Assembly: GCA_947396885.1 (NCBI GenBank)
Contig: OX377204.1
Coordinates: 1,550,001 to 1,614,000 of the forward strand
DNA from: Heligmosomoides polygyrus polygyrus
Taxonomy: Eukaryota; Nematoda; Chromadorea; Rhabditida; Heligmosomidae
Direction of reading: 5' to 3'
DNA: 64,000 bases
A program made the position numbers and the translations under genes. Below are positions 43,091-54,600 of the stretch, piece after piece (position 1 is the stretch's first letter; each line of letters opens with the position of its first letter). The notes below the pieces were generated by a model that was given only the letters and a program-made list of their open reading frames with translations, made no database searches and was not told the origin of the DNA.

Positions 43091-45235
43091 TTATTTTCTG
43101 TTGCTGTTCATTATGACATCGTCGAGATGTTGGCGACATCGGCGACACGCGCTGCGTAGCACCTCAACACTGTCGCAGGCGTCGCCGACAGCAGCGCCGC
43201 CGAAGCTTAACATAAGCCTTAAAGGACGTTCAGAGCTCCTCGCTGCTCGAAGCGACACAATGATTATCTCCTATATCGATTATTCGCGCTGCTTGATCGA
43301 TATAGATGCTTACCCTTTTGCCGGGTCGCACCTCGATGCTGCTCTAAACAGTCCCTTACAACGCTAGGGCAAATACCCGAACGAGAACCAACGAAACTCA
43401 CCGAGCACATCGTCGGCATGTCATCTTCATGAAGCAGTAGAACAGCAAAGACGCGAATGCGCTCAGCATTCCTATTGCAGCCGGGACTACAACGTCGCGA
43501 TGGTTCGGCGCTTCCTAAATGAGCTGGGATGAACATCAAATGACGGAAATGGACCAGCAAAGCCCCAATCATCCCACCATCCACTCATCCACATCTTGTC
43601 GCAGCTTCTCGAAGCTCGCTCGAATCAGAACGATTTCCTTCTGGATGGATCCGCGCAGACCTCCGAGCGATGAATCAGCGTTGATATCAGTGCCAGTCTC
43701 ATTCGCCACTACGTCTTCCGTACTGAAAGAGCTCGTGCAGCAGTTTGACGGGCTTTTTGGTTCACAACTGTGTACCTACGTAATGTCTATCCCGGCGCTA
43801 ACTGGCTCCCTACGGATAGCAGTTATAACTAATCCCTTACTGCCGTTTGGATGCTTCCGCGCACTTGTTACAGTATCCCCAAACCTGCACGTCACCCAAG
43901 CTGTTATCATTGAGTTCGTTTCTGTCATTGAGCGCGCAAACCTACAAACCTACCTACAGACACCTCTAGGAAGGACAATACCCATCCAAGCTGCTCGTGC
44001 TCAAACCGCTCTCGTTGCTGTGGGGATTACGCATCGATCGAATATCCACGTGAATGCCGACGCGATCCATGACTAAACGGCAGCAACTACACACTACAGT
44101 ATCCCGCAAATCTGCACATCAACCCGCAATTTCAACGGCAGCATGAGATTGGTTTAAGTAAGACCCTCCTTGCAGCACCTCGTATTATGTGGTCATGCTG
44201 CCTCGTCATATGGAAGATGGGATCTATCCTAGTCGGATGGGAAGGGGCATCGCCCAGGAAACGAGAAAAGGACAAATAGGACGGCCTCTCCGAATAGGAA
44301 ATTCTGGAGAACTACCCTCTCGTAGGCTAGCTCAGGGTATTATCTTTGTAAACTTAACTTTCAACAATTTTACCTTCGCTATCAAATATACTTGATGAAG
44401 TGCCCCTCCCACACTAATAAAGAAAAAAGTTATCCATTCCGAAAAATGATATCCAACCACATGACTACTGGCTTTGCTCAGTATAGCGTACGGGTAAAAC
44501 ACACAATCCTGCAGAAAAAGGTACTAAGGGCCTGTTCATGCTTCGCGACAAGAGCGACTCATCGCCCGTGCAAAACATGCATATCGATTAAAACCGATCG
44601 CGCGCCGCCCAAAAGTGTTCATACTCGAACGCCGGCGCTGTCGCTCCAGTCGCTCTTCACGCTGTAGTCGCTCCAGTCGCTGCTTTCGTCTGCTCATAGG
44701 GTTCAAGCCCTAGAGTTCCATGACGCAAAAAATGGGGCCTCTGGATTCTCAGGGAAAGTGTGTAAAAAATTCTCTTCAATTTTTTTGAGGTACCTTAATG
44801 TATTTTATGCGACTATAAAACGACATTTTCCTCATCAGGTAACTGCAGCAAAACCTATCAACTCATGGACTGTAAAACTTAGAAAGCTTTGAGCATTCGG
44901 ACCGCTGAAGCGGCGGAAGAACTCGGTCTCACACCACAGCCTGGTGCAAGTGCAGTCTGGCTCTCCTGAATATGGAGCTAGGTGGCATCTGACCTCTTTC
45001 TAGGTATTTAGCGCTGAACCAAAGCCATTGGGAAGGCAAGACACCAGGTAGAAAAGTAGCAAGAGCAGCCTGACATCCTTTTTTTGGAACCACAAGGCAC
45101 TCACTCGTTTGTCAAGATGACGTCTTCCGGCTGGACAGGCCTGTCAGCGACGACTGCGACTCCACTGGATTCGATAGCTGTGGGTGCCCCGGCCACAAAT
45201 TTCAACGTCAACAGGAAAAAGACAAAGGGCACCAT
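43091..45235 (-). CDS. Small predicted type I membrane protein, unknown family
   Basis: Four exons join in phase to 167 codons: 45235-45105, 43722-43578, 43514-43402 and 43205-43091. The N-terminus (MVPFVFFLLTLKFVAGAP) reads as a signal peptide. The predicted extracellular part has two N-glycosylation sequons (NDT and NET, about residues 43-54) and a charged, probably helical stretch before the membrane (EIVLIRASFEKLRQDVDEW). A transmembrane helix follows at about 100-121 (VVVPAAIGMLSAFASLLFYC), then a short Cys- and Arg-rich tail (CRRCARFGG, ACRRCRQH). The start codon is 3 nt after a CTTCAG that could be a trans-splice acceptor. It follows the 353-codon gene by 465 bp on the same strand, so an operon is possible. 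I do not recognise the family; function is unknown. Confidence 0.65.
44218..44405. repeat. Probable TIR element related to 24575-24783
   Basis: GGATCTATCCTAGTCGGATG at the left, and CTCGTAGGCTAGCTC and CTTTGTAAACTTAAC internally, match the element at 24.6 kb. The right end (CCCCTCCCACACTAATAA) is weaker. It lies in intron 1 of the small membrane-protein gene. Confidence 0.55.
44527..44712. repeat. TIR element, 'GGGCCTGTTCATACTTCGCG' family, copy 3
   Basis: The left end AAGGGCCTGTTCATGCTTCG and the tract GCGCGCCGCCCAAAAGTGTT match copies 1 and 2. The right end is decayed (GCTCATAGGGTTC). It lies in intron 1 of the small membrane-protein gene. Confidence 0.65.
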
Positions 45236-45699
45236 CGCTGAAGCACCTGAAGGCTGTCGAAGAGACCGACTACGAGATCGTCATCAATGAATTCAACGCT
45301 AAAAGGCCAACGGAGAACGAAGGGGCGCCACCCAGGAGGAAAACGATGAGAAGGCATCCGCGGACACGTCGACTCTCCCGCGCCTTCTCGGCCATTGACT
45401 CTCCTGTAGACCTACCACAGCGGTCCTTCCTTCTGACCTTCTTCCCCTTCGTCTACACCCAACACTTCTCTTCAAATTTGATTTTTATTGGCATTTTGAA
45501 CTAATTTTAATTAATTATCAACATTATCGACACATATTCCGTAGCGATGTACAACAAATAATGCTCGCAATGGCAGATCAACATGGAAAGAATTGGCCCA
45601 TTGAGTCACGGAATCAATAGACGGAGAATTAGTTAAAATGACAGCGCAGATTTTGTACAACAGAGAAGAACTTCCGTTCCATATGGCTGGCGAAGAGAT

Positions 45700-48600
45700 C
45701 TACTTTCCGGTGCTGAGGAACTTGTTCAGGAAACCTTGAGCGAATTCTCCTCCGACTAGGCTGTTGATCTGTTGCAGAATCACCATCGGATTCTGAAATA
45801 GAGAAGCATCAGATGCAGTAGATACAAAGATAGAGCAATTTCGAGTTTTTGCTGTCCTAGTTTGCATGAAAAGAGAGCAATAACCAGCGTTCCTCTCCGG
45901 CAGCGATGAAGTCTGAGCAAGTTAGGATAAAGGATAAGGGTAAAATACGACGTTACTCAATCAATTCTGGAATGCACCACGCCTTCTACTTCTACGGGAT
46001 ATCGTGGAGGCCATTTGAATGCGTATTTGGCCATACAATAACCTGCGGTGGCCAGCCGATGAACAAGTCAGCGCTCTATCCTTCCCAGACAAGCCTGGTG
46101 CTATTATCCTACTCCAGAGGAATGGAAGGTTTAGTTGGCCCGAGCGGGAAATCCGAGCCAGGAACCTAGTATCGGGTGCACACGACAGCCGGTACCTCGT
46201 CCGACTGCGCCACACGTGTCCTAAGAATGCAATTTCTTTCACAAAACTTTGCTAAACGTAAATAGGTATGAGTTTTTTCGACACATGGTAGCGCAGTTGG
46301 AGGAGATGCCGACTGTTGCGTGCACCTGATACCAGCTTCTTGGTTCGGATTTCCCGCCCAGGCCAACCAAGCCTTCCAACCCTCCGGGGTCGGTAAATTG
46401 GTACCTGAAAGGACAAAGCGCTGACTTGTTCATCAGTTGGCCACCGTGTGTTATTGCATGGCAAAACACACTCAAATTGCCTTCACGACATCCCGTAGAA
46501 ATAGAATGCGTGGCGTATCCCAAAAAGGATTGAGTAACGCCGTTCTTTATCCTTATCCTTTATTTGGTCTACACAATGACTTGAAGTTGCTAGCCAATTG
46601 ACACTACCAGTTCAACGACTACGAAGGGATGGATGGACAGCTTGGTTGGCCTGGACGAAAAACCCGAACGAAGGACACGATTCGAGCTGCAGACGACAGC
46701 CAGTGCTTCCTCCGTCTGCGCTATATCGCGCCCGTATGGGTCAAATACGCATTCAAAATGCCTCCACGATGTCCTATAAAAGTAGAATGCCTGGCGTATC
46801 TCGGAATGGATTGACTGTCGTCGTACTGCGTCTTTATCCTCAATTTTCCCCAGACAGAACATCGAAGACAAACCTGATCCACGAGTCCCGTCATCTCCTC
46901 ACAGCGTTTCATCGCACGTTGAAGTTGAGCGCCGATCTGAAGTGACTCGAGGATGTCACAGCTGGAGATTGCCCGTCGCAGAGCTCCACACTGCTGTCGC
47001 TCAGCTCCTCGTCGGCATGTCTCTTGGCTTAATATTAAAAGTTCGAATCATCTCTGTGCGAATAAATCGAGGGTTACAAAGAACGGAGTGATATTCCGTG
47101 GAATCCGCTCATAAACTGTGCTCTACCTGGCTTTAAGAAGGTCGATCTGTCCAGTTAGAATGGCGCTTTTCAACTCCTCTCCCCAGGCGTCGAATGTCTT
47201 CTCGTCGGCTACTTGTTGACAGTTACCGTAGGCCACTTGCATGAATTCCGACAAGAAAGGCAGACAGCCTGAAAACTCGAGCTTTTTGCAGAATTTGGAG
47301 CTTGACACATTCATGTAACTTTAGCTCTCTGCTTTAAAACGGAGGCTATACTTCATTTCATTACACGACAGCATTGCGGAGAGGTACATACATACGTGCG
47401 TCACCATTATAAATCACAAGAAAAGAAAGAAATTCAAAGAAGTAAAGAAAGGCGTAAAGTGTTATTTATTTATTTTTGTTTTTTTAAACCGAAAATAAAC
47501 AACAAAAAGGTTCCTTCGAGCCATGTATCTAGGCAAACTATTAGGTTGAGTCATAAATTTTGCAACATTTCTGTTTTTTCTTTTCTTCTGGAATTCAAAG
47601 TAAACCCGCAGAATCATTATCTTTTATTTGAAAGCCTAGAGATCGTTATGAATTAATAGTCATTAATTTTTCTTTAGTTGTTGAAGAGTTTTGCTCTCTA
47701 GAACGATGACCACCCAAAGTGAAAAAGCGTGCGTTTTCATTTTCAATTAGTTCAAGCACGGCAGCAACCCAGCGACTGGGGTCAAGCACATTCAGGAAGT
47801 CACCGGCACGTTCACTCCTAACCGAATAATTTATTGGAGATGGTATGACAAGTTCCTTTCCACCCAGAAGGGCAACGAGGACAAACCACTTCCGGGACGA
47901 CGAACAGCTGCAAACCTACAAACAAGGGGACTTGCGTAAATCCATCAAGTCGAATTCTTCTCAAACCAGACTAGGGCTGACCGCTGATCTCCAATCCTCC
48001 CAGAGAACCCCTGCTCGTCAGCTGCATTAGATTGGAAGGTCGCCAAAATCGCCTTCGTCAGAGCCTCATGCGGTGACGGAAATCCAAGTAAATCGCTGCG
48101 CTTCTGACAGCCGAGAACTCCTGCATCGGCTCAAGCAGGGGGCCTGGATCAAATCTTTACTGGAGGAAAAAAGAGTATGCTTTTCGATCGCGAATTCGGA
48201 AAGCAATGGCTGGAATGCAATGAGCTGAGGGTTCTGACGCCAAAACCGGAGCTCCACCGAAAGAGGGTCCTACTGTGCGTTTGGTGGAGGTGTTGTGGTC
48301 CAGTGCACCGGGAGCTGCTCCACGTAGTCAAATCGTCCTCGACTCTTGCATTTGCCAACAACTCGACCAGATCCAGCAAAAATTAGTGGAGAAAGAAGTC
48401 GATACGAGCCAATATTTCTTCCACCAGGGCAACCGCCGAACGCTTACGACACTTCGGACGGAAAAAATCTAGGAATTCGGTTGGACCAAAGTCAAGTAAC
48501 CACCATACACCCTGGACATTGCGCCGTCTGACTGCCATATCTTTCGGGCGATGGATCACTTCCTCCGTGGTAGGCGCTTCTCCGATGTCGATGAGGTCAC

Positions 48601-51600
48601 GGCGGTGGTGCACGACTTCTTCAGGTCGAAACCAACCAAATTCTACAGAGATGCAATGCACTCAGTTCATGAAAAGCTCAATGAGAACAAACTCAATGAG
48701 AATAACGGCAACTACTTCGAATAAGTCATTTTTCTTTTGTAGTACAATCTTATTTTTGCTGGAAAACAAATTTTGTTGCAAAATTTATGACTCAACCTCA
48801 TATAAGAACATTCGATTTCCGACCAACAAGACTGGTGAGACTTATGCGTTTTGTGATCATAGAGGCCGTTTTGTGTTTTTCTCTTTTGCAACCTAGTCTA
48901 TTTCGTATGTGTGAATATACAGGATGTCTCAAAAAATGTATACGCTGTTTGAACGGTGATCACTTTGCTCACCGTAAAGGTACTGAAAAAGTTAAAGCTC
49001 ATATAGAAGCTTAAGAAAATAGAAATTTTCCGACATACGAGTGGCATGGATTGCGCCATTGCTCGCCTGGAACCTTGCATTTCGGACTCTATTGATTGTG
49101 CATGGGCTGAATGCTTGTTACAATCTTGTTTCTACTTAGCCAGATTAACCTCTGTGCTTCTTTTAACGTTTTCCCTTGCCTAGTAGCAGAAAATATGTCG
49201 ATTAACCTCTCCATTCAGCTTGAATGGTGCTTCATCAGCCAACAGAATCCGTTCACGAAAAAATGAGGCTCCTATTCACATTTAAATTGTGCAGTCAATA
49301 CACTCACATATCACGTATCTTTTACGTGATTGTCAAGTTCTAAACGTTAAAAAAGCACATCAGAGGTTAATCTGGCCAAATAGATTGTAACAAGCATTCA
49401 GCCCAGCCCATGCACAATCAATTGAGTCGGAAATGGAAGGATTCAGGAGGGAGCATGGTGCAATCTTGATTATTTGCACGCCATAGAAATTTCGTTACCC
49501 TGTGCTTTCATTTGAGTTTCAAACGTCTTCGAATGCTTCACTAGCAACGATGTTAGAACCCTTCAAACAGTACCTGCATTTTTTAGGACACCCTGCATTT
49601 TTTGCAAGCCGTAGTGTTGTTCTGCAGGAGAAGAAATTTGACCTGATCCCTGTTTTATACCATTTTCACGTCGAATTGGACACCTTTCAAATCAAATTGG
49701 ACTCTTTTCACGTCAAAATGGACACTCTTTTGGCCTATGAACTTTGAAATCAAATAGAATGTCTTCCAAATTGAGATGAGCTTCATATAAGTTAAACTAC
49801 AGACTCTTCAAGATGGTTGGAATACTTTTTTTGTTCAAGGAAAACTTTTTTTTGAATTTTGAATTTTTTACGTTAGCTGCCGAATGGGTGAAACAATTTT
49901 ATAAAATTTTTATTTTTTGAGAGAAAATGATAAATTAAAATTTGTATTAAGGAGCAGCAAGGCAGCAATCATGCCGTACATTAAAAGACTGGATCGCGCC
50001 GTGCGCACAAAAAGTTCAACGCAACGTTTATTTGATTGATAGTGTAAATACTGCTTACATGCAGCAAGAAATTTGGGACATGTGCGTTTTTTACAATTGT
50101 TTATGCTCCACCGCTTGCAAGTGTGAAACTGCAAGCAAACAGAAATTTAACTATCAATCGAATGAAAATCAAAAAAAAAAGTTTCGGACGGGGCATGTCG
50201 CAATCGCTATTTTAGCAATATAAAATAACTGCCTTTTGGTTTTTTAAAACAAGCTTTGAATTGTTGTTTTTTTCCCTAAAAATAAATTTTTATAAAATTT
50301 CAAACTATGTGTTCTCTTATTAAAATTTATTGGGAAGTAAATTAAAACTTCAAGGAAAGCTATACTAGAATTTTCCTTGAACGAAAAAATTATTTTAAAA
50401 ATCTGGAAGAGTCTCTAGTTTAATGTAGAAAAAGTTCATTTCGATTTCTATTTTTTTTTCAAAGTTCTCTTTGATTTGAAAAGTCTTAGGTTAGCTTGGA
50501 AGAGTGTCGAATTTGACGTGAAAAGTGCCCAATTTGGTTTGAAAAGTGTCCAATTCGACGTGAAAATGGTATATATGAATTTAAATGTGAAAAGCTGTGA
50601 GTTCTCCTACGCAACGTAAAAGACAGTTTTAATAGAAGTTGACAAAATAGTGCAGCAATAAGAATAAACAACACTTTATGTTTAAAATTTTAGAGAAATG
50701 AAAGCTTTCAATAATATTTTGATCTATGGGATATGAATAATTATTTTTAAAGCGTTTTTTACCGATGAGCTGCAGAGAAAATATTCTAAAAAAATAAAGA
50801 CGTTTGAAACGAAAAGATTCGCAACATTTCGTGGCATCCTTTTTTTTATCAATCAGTCGACTCGTTGTCAACTGGAAGCCTCAGGAAGTGATTGTGTTCT
50901 TGTAGTGAGTGGAACGATTGACATACCTGGTCCTTTGCGAATTCCAAAGTTCTCCTTGGCTCCAGGAACGTAGTCTCGAATGCCGCCAAAGTCGAGCGCA
51001 TCTTAATGTGTCATTGGCACCAGGAGTTTCAAAGAATGAAATCAAAGTTCCAAAACGAAATTTCGTTTTCGTTTTCACGTGGATGGTTAATACACCATGC
51101 TTCGCTTGGCCTTTCAGTTCGAGTTTTTCAAATTAGGACAGCTGCTCATACGCACTATTATATTATCTAAGGAACATAGGCACTTCTCTTGTGAGAGTCT
51201 ACGTCTGCTGCGCCTCTAATAATTTGAAATTGTTAAGTGGCAGCCGTGCTTATAAAAGTCTGTGTCGCTTTATTCTGGCGCGTGGTAGCGCAGTCGGAGG
51301 AGGTGCCGATTGTCGCGTGCGCCGGATACCAGGTTCCTGGTTCGAATTTCCCGCCCGGGCCAAAGAAGCTTCCCATTCCTTCGGGGTCGGTGAATTGTAC
51401 CTGACTTGTCTGGGAAGAATGAAGCGCTGCTTGTATAGGCCAAACACGCATTCAAATCAGGTGTACCGGTGGAACAATAGGCGTGTCGGAACAGCTAATC
51501 GAAATGTTTACGGCGCTGAACAATGAAGTTTGGTTCCCATTAATTTGCCTGGAAAGCTCTCTCAGTTTTCGCACGTTTATGATATGTCCTGAGCACGGAT

Positions 51601-54600
51601 TCATCAAGCAATGGGTATAGGTAGATATACAAGGGGAAAGGGAATTGTACCCACTACCAGCAGTGGGTAGTGTGTACGATTCGTATTCATGAAAGGAATC
51701 AAGGGTAAGGTACAACTATACGGATGTACCTACTAGGATCGGAGGGTTTTCTCTACCCTCATGTACCCACGATTTGGCGGGTAAGGTTTATCATGAATCG
51801 TGGGTATGCCCGCATTGTGGGTATCTCCACCCCCTATACCCAGCATATCCGTGGATATGCGCGTTGATGAATCCGGGCCCTGAAGTTAACCCAACCACCC
51901 ACACAGCATCAGAAAGCAGAGTTCCAATCAATTGTTAGAGGATCGCTCGTTAACACATTCGGATTGCGCCATGCATTTTTTTCTTCTTGAAACGAACTGC
52001 CACCGATTGGCCAAGTATGCTCTCCCGAGTCCCCGGCAACTCTTCCTATGTGAAATAGGACGTGTCGATGCTTTGGATTGCGCCATTATTTCTTTTTCTC
52101 CGTACTTTATGAATGAAATATACAACCATTTATGCAAGGTTTGGTGGTATTGGCGAGACATCTTCAGTTGGGTTTTGTGGGCGGAGCATTGTAAGCGGGA
52201 CTTTGGGTGGAGCATTATGTGCGAAACGTTGAAGTAGAGGTTTTATGGGCGGAGCTCTACATTGGGCAGGATTTTACATAAGCACAGTCTTGTCTCAAGA
52301 ACGAAATCTGTTCAGGAAGAGCTGCCATGTCAAGAGAGTGATTAGAAATGCGATGCCTCCATGTGATGGCGGGGACTCGACGCGACTTTGCTCCGCCCCT
52401 TTCTGAGGACAATGTAGGGAACACTTCTCTTCCCAGTTTTACAGGAGATGCATTGCACATGGGCGGAGTACTATAGGGGTCGACCGTTCTACCCCCTCGT
52501 CCCCCTGGCCCGTCCACCCCAACCCCCTGGGCTTGCTCGAGAGTCCAGTGGCTGGCTTAGAGATAGTGGAGACGCAGACATTTGCCACGCCTCTTTTTAA
52601 AGGGCGGGGGTAGAACGCCACGCCGCCGAGTTCTATATAGGCAGGATTCTACAAGAGCGCGATTCTACAGGCGCGGTTTCTACATGGACAGGGTTCAAGA
52701 AAAAAGGGAAAGAAAATTACTCTGTAGAATGAAAAAAGCATTCAAATCGCCTCCACGATACGCTGTAGAAAGAGATTGCATGGCGCATCACAATAGGAAC
52801 GGTACCACTTATGAGGCACCGGTTCCATAGTAGCGGACTTACAAGTGCAATACTAATGCTGTCAATAATCTTTTCGTTTTCTTTGACATTTCATTAGAAC
52901 TTGTAACCATCGAAATCTTTGCTCTCGAGAAGCTAAAAGGAACGGTGTGACTTGAGCCTGTGAAAATCTTCTGCAGAAGAACTCTTGTCTGAGAAAGCCA
53001 AAGACTGAGATAGAAAGAGGACCACCAAATATGATCCCATTTTTAATGCGAAAAGTTTATGTTGACAACTGGCCCACGAAACACACGTGGTGGGCCGGCT
53101 GTTGTATCCTTACGCCACCTAGGACCCACAGGGACCAGCTCACACTCCCAGTGCCCCACTACAGAGTGAAAGATGAGAGCCTAGAAGCTTAGAAAATGGA
53201 ATGACTGGGGAAAAGCGGACTCGACCTTGTCCGGATTTGGCGTCTCCGCGCACTCCGTCACCGGTTTCTCTTGTTGCACCTGAAGAAGAATGTTGCAATT
53301 CCGCCTCCTTCTTTAGAACATCACGAACTAATCGTCGTGGGTGGAGAGAAACTGAGGCACCTCTTAAGAAGTTGGAGGCGAGTCGGAACAGCGGATTGTC
53401 TTCTAGTGTGGTGCTCGGCTTTTCGATCAGAGGTCGCGGCAAGTCGACAACATCGCCGAAGGACTGGAATTTTCAAAATTTATTGGTAGAAGTAAATAAA
53501 TAATCCATTGTTCCACAATACTCGTCTCCCGATAGATGACATGTGTTGTGGAACTTTATGGTATAATGCTAAACTGTTCCAAGGTCAATTTATAAAATTT
53601 AAATTATTTAATTAATTAATAATTAATTAAATTAATATAATTAATTAAATTAATATTTAATTATTTATTTATTTTATTTATTTTAATTAATTAAATTAAT
53701 ATTTAATTTATTTATTTATTCATTTTCGCATAGAATTGAACACCTCTCAAAACAAATTGGACAGTTTCCAAATGAAATTCGACACTTTTCTAAGCCAGCT
53801 TAAGAATTTTGAAATCAAATTGAACGTTTTCCAAATTGAAACAAACTTCTTAGAGGTTAAACTTTAGACTCTCCAAGTTTGTTAGGAATTTTGTCCAAGA
53901 AAAATTTGGTATAATTTTTTTGAATTTTTTTTACTTTAGTTTCCGGAATGAGTGTAATAATTTATACAATTTTTATTTTTTGTTACAAAATGATAAATTA
54001 CATTTTGCTTTAAAGCGCAGCAAAGCAGCAATCATTTAATGCTCTAAAACCCCAGATTAGGCCGTGCACTTGGAAAGCTCTACGCGATCTTTAGTTGATT
54101 GATAGTGTAAACGCTGCTTACATGAAGCGCCAAAATGAGAGTATGTGTCGCTTTACAATTGCTTTTGTTTTATTGTTTATAGGTGTGAAACTCTATGAAA
54201 CAGAAATTTTGCTATCAATCAAATAAAAATTATGACGCTTTGGAAGACGACATGGCGCAACCTTTATTTTGCGCTATAACACAAACACTGGTCGCCTTCG
54301 CGCTTTCCCATTCTTTCACACAATTTTCAAGCCATTAATTTTCCTCAAAAAATGAAAAAATAATAAAAATAATATAATAAAAGATAAAAATGATATATAA
54401 TAAAACAATAATCTATAATAATATAATAATAAATAGTAATATCATATTAATAAAATAGTATATTAATGTAAAACAATAATATGTTTACTTATTGGGTACT
54501 GTAGATGATGTAAAGCTTCAGAAAAAGTTGTACTAAAATGTTAAACTAAAATTTTCTTTGAACAAAAAAAGAATATTCTAATCTTTTTGGAGAGTCTCTA

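Noticed and set aside
43519..44076. A 185-codon plus-strand ORF
   Set aside because: It overlaps exon 2 of the small membrane-protein gene on the other strand, shows no domain and continues into intron sequence.
51282..51365. Possible functional tRNA gene
   Set aside because: It has A and B box-like sequence, but the arms do not fold into a proper tRNA and it continues into the SINE body.
53201..53503. A 100-codon plus-strand ORF and the 100-codon minus ORF over it
   Set aside because: The plus ORF is a shadow. The minus reading is partly right, but the true exon is 53463-53280 with splice sites; the rest is intron.
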